Source: Herbiconiux solani NBRC 106740 (GTDB taxonomy: Bacteria; Actinomycetota; Actinomycetes; Actinomycetales; Microbacteriaceae). From it: a stretch of DNA of 64,000 nucleotides. Below the pieces are notes generated by a model that was not told the origin of the DNA, searched no databases, and saw nothing but the letters and a program-made list of their open reading frames with translations. Below are positions 61,008-64,000 of the stretch, piece by piece. The DNA lies in NCBI RefSeq assembly GCF_001571005.1, contig NZ_BCST01000006.1:299757-363756 (forward strand), read 5' to 3'. Position 1 is the first letter of the stretch. The number at the start of each line of letters is the position of its first letter. The position numbers were made by a program, and so were the translations under genes.

Positions 61008-61811
61008 TCAGACCCGCTTCGTGTCGCGACGGAAGAAGACGACCGTGCCGACCAGGAAGATCGCGAACCAGACAAGCGCGTTCACGAGCGCGACGACGTC
61101 GAAGCCGTCGCCGGTCAGCGGCGCCCTGGCCAGCTCGCTGATGCCGTAGACCGGGGTGAAGGCCGCGATGGTCTGCATGAAGTCGGGCATCCCGCTGACC
61201 GGGTAGAACAGTCCGCCGATGAACGCGAGCAGCACGATCGCGAGGCTCGTCACCTGCGCGGCGTTCTCGCCGGGAACGAGGTAGCCCACCATCAGCCCGA
61301 GCGTCGTGAACACCGCGCTGGCGAGCAGCCAGCCCACGAGGCCGGTCGAGATCCACTGCACGGCCGAGAGCTCGACCCCGCTGAGTGCGCCCGCGATGTA
61401 GGTGGCGACGACCGCGACGAGCCCGAGCAGCATTCCGGCGATCATCTTGATGATCACGTTCACGAGCGGGTTCAGCGGGGTCAGCCGCAGCTGCCGGCTC
61501 CAGCCTTGCGCCCGTTCGACGGCGACGGATGCGCCGGTCTGGGTCGCCGACATCATCGCGCCGTACATCGCCATCGACACCATGATGAACGCGGCGACCG
61601 AAGGACCACCCGCGCTGATCGGGGTGTCGGTGAGCGGGGTGTCGCGGAGCGGGTAGCCGATGATCAGGAACATCGTCACCGGGAAGATCAGCGTGAAGAT
61701 GAGGGTGCGCCGGTTGCGGAGCTTGCGCGCCAGCTCGATGCGCAGATAGGTCAGGGTGAACCCGCCGAACGGCGGCACCCGGCGGTCGAGACGGACGGCG
61801 TCGACGGTCAT
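61008..61811 (-). CDS. ABC transporter permease (ABC-2 type)
   Basis: A 267-residue membrane protein with about six helices and the ABC-2 conserved turn IGGLFYPVSGMPDFMQTIAA (about residues 210-230). It forms an exporter with the ATPase directly upstream (overlap ATGA, 61808-61811). The C-terminus (FRRDTKRV) is basic. The two-component genes follow, so regulated export of a lipid or antimicrobial is likely. Confidence 0.92.
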   Translation of the reverse strand: MTVDAVRLDRRVPPFGGFTLTYLRIELARKLRNRRTLIFTLIFPVTMFLIIGYPLRDTPLTDTPISAGGPSVAAFIMVSMAMYGAMMSATQTGASVAVERAQGWSRQLRLTPLNPLVNVIIKMIAGMLLGLVAVVATYIAGALSGVELSAVQWISTGLVGWLLASAVFTTLGLMVGYLVPGENAAQVTSLAIVLLAFIGGLFYPVSGMPDFMQTIAAFTPVYGISELARAPLTGDGFDVVALVNALVWFAIFLVGTVVFFRRDTKRV

Positions 61812-62716
61812 GCGGATGCTCCTTCTGAGGTGAGGGCGAGGAAGACGCTCTCGAGGTTCTGGGGGGTGATCTCGACGTCGCGCGCCGCGGTGCGGGTGAG
61901 CAGGTGGCGGGCGAGGGCGTCGGAGTCGCTGGTGTGCACGGTGATGCGGTCGCCCTGCACCGTGACCTCCTCGACGCCGGGGAGGTCGGCGACGAGGGCC
62001 GGGTCGGTTCCGGCACCTGGCAGGGTGGCCTGCACGATCCGGCCCGAGACGAGGTTCTTGATCTCGGAGGTGGCGCCGTCGGCGACGATGGTGCCCCGGC
62101 TCATCAGCACGATCCGGTCGGCGTACTCGTCGGCCTCGTCGAGGTAGTGCGTGGCGAAGAGCACTGTGCGGCCGCGGTCGGCGTCGGCGCGGATGGCGTT
62201 CCAGAACGCGCGCCGCCCCTCCACGTCCATGCCGGTGGTCGGCTCGTCGAGGATGAGGAGTCCCGGGTCCGAGAGCAGGGCCATCGCGAAGCGGAGCCGC
62301 TGCTGCTGGCCGCCGGAGCAGAGACCCACCTTGCGCGAGGCGATCTCGATGATGCCGGCCCGCTCGAGCACCTCGGCCACGGGCCGGGTGTCGGCGAACA
62401 GGCTCGCGGTGAGGTCGAGGGTCTCGCGCACGGTCAGGTCTTTGAGGAGCCCGCCGCTCTGGAGCACGGCGGAGACGAGCCCGTGGGCGATGGCCGCGCG
62501 CGGCGCCATGCCGAACACGCGCACATCGCCCGAGTCAGGGGCCGTGAGGCCGAGAAGCATGTCGATCGTCGTGGTCTTGCCGGCGCCGTTCGGCCCGAGG
62601 AAGGCGACGATCTCGCCGGGTCGCACGGTCAGGTCGACGCCGGTGACGGCGCGCACGGCGCCGAAGCTCTTGACGAGCGCGGTCGCCTCGATGGCGGGAG
62701 CGGGGGAGGAGGTCAT
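61808..62716 (-). CDS. ABC transporter ATP-binding protein
   Basis: A 302-residue ATPase. Walker A is GPNGAGKTTTIDMLL, the signature is CSGGQQQRLRFAMALL, Walker B is LLILDEPTTGMD. The 70 residues after the core form the extra C-terminal domain of drug-type exporters. Start at ATG 62716; the upstream extension overlaps nothing but has no coding look. First gene of the ATPase-permease-kinase-regulator unit, divergent from the SPFH gene. Confidence 0.94.
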   Translation of the reverse strand: MTSSPAPAIEATALVKSFGAVRAVTGVDLTVRPGEIVAFLGPNGAGKTTTIDMLLGLTAPDSGDVRVFGMAPRAAIAHGLVSAVLQSGGLLKDLTVRETLDLTASLFADTRPVAEVLERAGIIEIASRKVGLCSGGQQQRLRFAMALLSDPGLLILDEPTTGMDVEGRRAFWNAIRADADRGRTVLFATHYLDEADEYADRIVLMSRGTIVADGATSEIKNLVSGRIVQATLPGAGTDPALVADLPGVEEVTVQGDRITVHTSDSDALARHLLTRTAARDVEITPQNLESVFLALTSEGASA

Positions 62717-62847
62717 GGCCTCAGCCTGGCAGCGGCCGGTCGCCGGCACGTCCGAGGAGTGTCACGTCCCACCCATGACATCCATCACGGTCGGGGCGGG
62801 TTCCTGTGAGTCCGCGGCGGTCTCGTCGGGCCCGTCGGGGGTACGAT

Positions 62848-62863
62848 AAAGTGATATCACTTT
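62848..62863. promoter_or_regulatory. 16-bp perfect palindrome before the SPFH gene
   Basis: AAAGTGATATCACTTT is a perfect palindrome 24 bases before the SPFH ATG, in the position of an operator. The ribbon-helix-helix-like protein encoded next is a candidate ligand, or an outside GntR/PadR-type regulator. Confidence 0.65.
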
Positions 62864-62886
62864 TCACCGATGCGAAGGAGATGCGC

Positions 62887-63813
62887 ATGAGCACCGAGAC
62901 AAGTCCCACGACGGTCGAGACGGTTCCCGTCGGTCACGACGGGGTGCGGGTCGACATCACCGAGCGCACGGCGGCATCGCTGCCCGGCGGGGTCGGGCTC
63001 GCGCTCGCAGCGGCCCTGCTGGCCGTCGGCATCCTGACGCTCGCCCTGCTGCCGGAGGGCGCGAAGGTCGTCTCGATCCTGTTCTTCGCCGCGGTCGTGC
63101 TGGCACTCACCTCGCTTGTGATCGTGCAGCCCGGCCAGACGAAGGTCGTGCAGTTCTTCGGCCGTTACGTCGGCACCGTGCGACGCACCGGGATGTCGAT
63201 GGTGATGCCGCTGTCGACCCGGCGCAGCGTCAGCGTGCGGGTGCGCAACTTCGAGACCAACCGCCTCAAGGTCAACGACGCCGACGGCAGCCCGGTCGAG
63301 ATCGCGGCGATCGTCGTCTGGCAGGTGGCCGACACGTCGAAGGCCACCTACGCCGTCGACAACTACGTCGACTTCGTCTCGGTGCAGGCCGAGTCGGCGC
63401 TCCGGCACATCGCCACCACCCACCCGTACGACGGGTCGGAGGCGGGCGGCACGTCGCTGCGGGGCTCGACCGACCAGGTCGCCGACGAGCTCGCCCACGA
63501 GGTCGCCGAGCGGATCTCGCTCGCCGGCGTCGAGATCGTCGAGGTGCGGATCAGCCACCTGGCGTACGCGGCCGAGGTCGCCCAGGCGATGCTGCGGCGC
63601 CAGCAGGCGAACGCCGTCGTCGCGGCCCGCACGCGGATCGTCGAGGGCGCGGTGGGCATGGTGGATCTCGCGCTCACCAAGCTGAGCGAGGACGACATCG
63701 TCGAGCTCGACGACGAGCGCAAAGCGGCCATGGTGAGCAACCTCATGGTCGTGCTCTGCAGCGACCAGCCGACCTCGCCGATCGTCAACACCGGGACCCT
63801 CTACTCGTCGTGA
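62887..63813 (+). CDS. SPFH/Band 7 domain membrane protein
   Basis: A 308-residue protein. Two adjacent membrane helices (about residues 35-75) are followed by a Band 7/SPFH domain: [20 protein letters not shown] (about 79-98), then [20 protein letters not shown], and the coiled-coil tail with [21 protein letters not shown] and [19 protein letters not shown]. It forms oligomers on the membrane inner face and organises lipid domains or holds proteases. Start at the ATG with GAAGGAG six bases upstream. Its stop overlaps the next gene (GTGA), so both are made together. Confidence 0.92.
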   Translation: MSTETSPTTVETVPVGHDGVRVDITERTAASLPGGVGLALAAALLAVGILTLALLPEGAKVVSILFFAAVVLALTSLVIVQPGQTKVVQFFGRYVGTVRRTGMSMVMPLSTRRSVSVRVRNFETNRLKVNDADGSPVEIAAIVVWQVADTSKATYAVDNYVDFVSVQAESALRHIATTHPYDGSEAGGTSLRGSTDQVADELAHEVAERISLAGVEIVEVRISHLAYAAEVAQAMLRRQQANAVVAARTRIVEGAVGMVDLALTKLSEDDIVELDDERKAAMVSNLMVVLCSDQPTSPIVNTGTLYSS

Positions 63814-64000
63814 GCGCCGAGCGTAAGCAACTGCTGCTGCGCATCGACCCCGCTCTGCACGACGCGCTCGCCCGGTGGGCCGCCGACGACCTGCGCAGCG
63901 TGAACGCGCAGATCGAGATGATCCTGCGTCAGGCGCTCGCGAAGGCCGGGCGTGCTCCGGCCGGTCTCAAGCCCCCGAACCCGCGGGGCCGCCCGCGCAA
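63810..64000 (+). CDS. Ribbon-helix-helix-like (Arc/HicB-type) protein, runs off the window
   Basis: The 63 readable codons start GTG overlapping the SPFH stop: [20 protein letters not shown], then [20 protein letters not shown]. This is the beta-strand plus two helices of Arc-type DNA-binding or partner proteins, as found with HicB. A basic Pro/Arg-rich tail (NPRGRPRK) follows. No stop is seen before the window ends. It may regulate the operon through the palindrome at 62848-62863. Confidence 0.85.
   Translation, partial: MSAERKQLLLRIDPALHDALARWAADDLRSVNAQIEMILRQALAKAGRAPAGLKPPNPRGRPR

Noticed and set aside
1..64000. CRISPR array, prophage or transposon
   Set aside because: No regularly spaced repeats with unique spacers, no phage structural genes and no transposase were found. 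The only repeats are short tandem or inverted units described above.

Overview
This is a chromosomal stretch from a high-GC Gram-positive actinobacterium. The base composition (very GC-rich, third codon positions almost all G or C), the protein families (CGNR zinc-finger regulator, DUF1206, PadR-DUF1048-ABC cassette, LAL regulators, LAxTG sortase-type anchors) and the dense ATGA/GTGA gene overlaps all fit. The frequent GGATGC/GCATCC hexamer (Asp-Ala as GAT-GC) makes me lean to Microbacteriaceae; that is inference. No rRNA, CRISPR array, prophage or complete insertion sequence is visible.

Layout. 1-3.7 kb: DUF1206 membrane protein, a sortase-anchored surface protein and a TPR-LuxR regulator. 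3.8-9.2 kb: gltX, a translationally coupled flavoprotein, DedA, a divergent DUF2000/Lrp pair, a VOC protein and a DJ-1/PfpI protein. 9.2-10.4 kb: tRNA-Gln(CUG) with promoter and terminator, a gene-free patch built of a 36-bp inverted repeat and direct repeats, then a Phd/PIN toxin-antitoxin pair with its own palindromic operator. 10.4-16.9 kb: acetyltransferases, a PadR-controlled ABC exporter, an esterase and an orphan immunity-like protein. 17-22.4 kb: a flavin-binding (PPOX) protein, three different alpha/beta hydrolases, a cupin and a CPA1 Na+/H+ antiporter. 22.4-30.3 kb: a large ATPase-LuxR regulator, a TDT transporter, a DNA glycosylase, two NAD(P) dehydrogenases and small unknowns. 30.4-35.2 kb: class I aldolase, an acyltransferase plus SGNH hydrolase pair and an unknown membrane protein.

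35.2-42.5 kb is the most coherent system: on the minus strand, a FrlB-like SIS deglycase, a ribose-type ABC importer (binding protein, permease, single-domain ATPase), a PfkB kinase fused in one frame to an M20 zinc amidohydrolase, and a GntR-UTRA regulator. It looks like import, hydrolysis, phosphorylation and deglycation of a glycated (Amadori) amino acid or peptide. The fused kinase-M20 enzyme of about 742 residues is the best candidate for something undescribed. A TTGACA promoter with an overlapping inverted repeat lies in front of it.

42.6-51.3 kb: a duplicated-HTH protein, GNATs, a TetR/SDR pair around a perfect 12-bp-arm operator, lipoproteins, a second TPR-LuxR regulator, and an ECF sigma factor coupled to a membrane protein. 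51.3-59.1 kb: a 1493-residue surface protein (phosphodiester glycosidase plus metallophosphoesterase plus LATTG anchor), a chloroperoxidase-like hydrolase and a divergent MFS/CGNR pair. 59.1-64 kb: an ABC exporter with its two-component system, then an SPFH membrane protein overlapping a ribbon-helix-helix-like gene that runs off the window, preceded by a perfect 16-bp palindrome.

All functions come from reading motifs and context; no database search was run.
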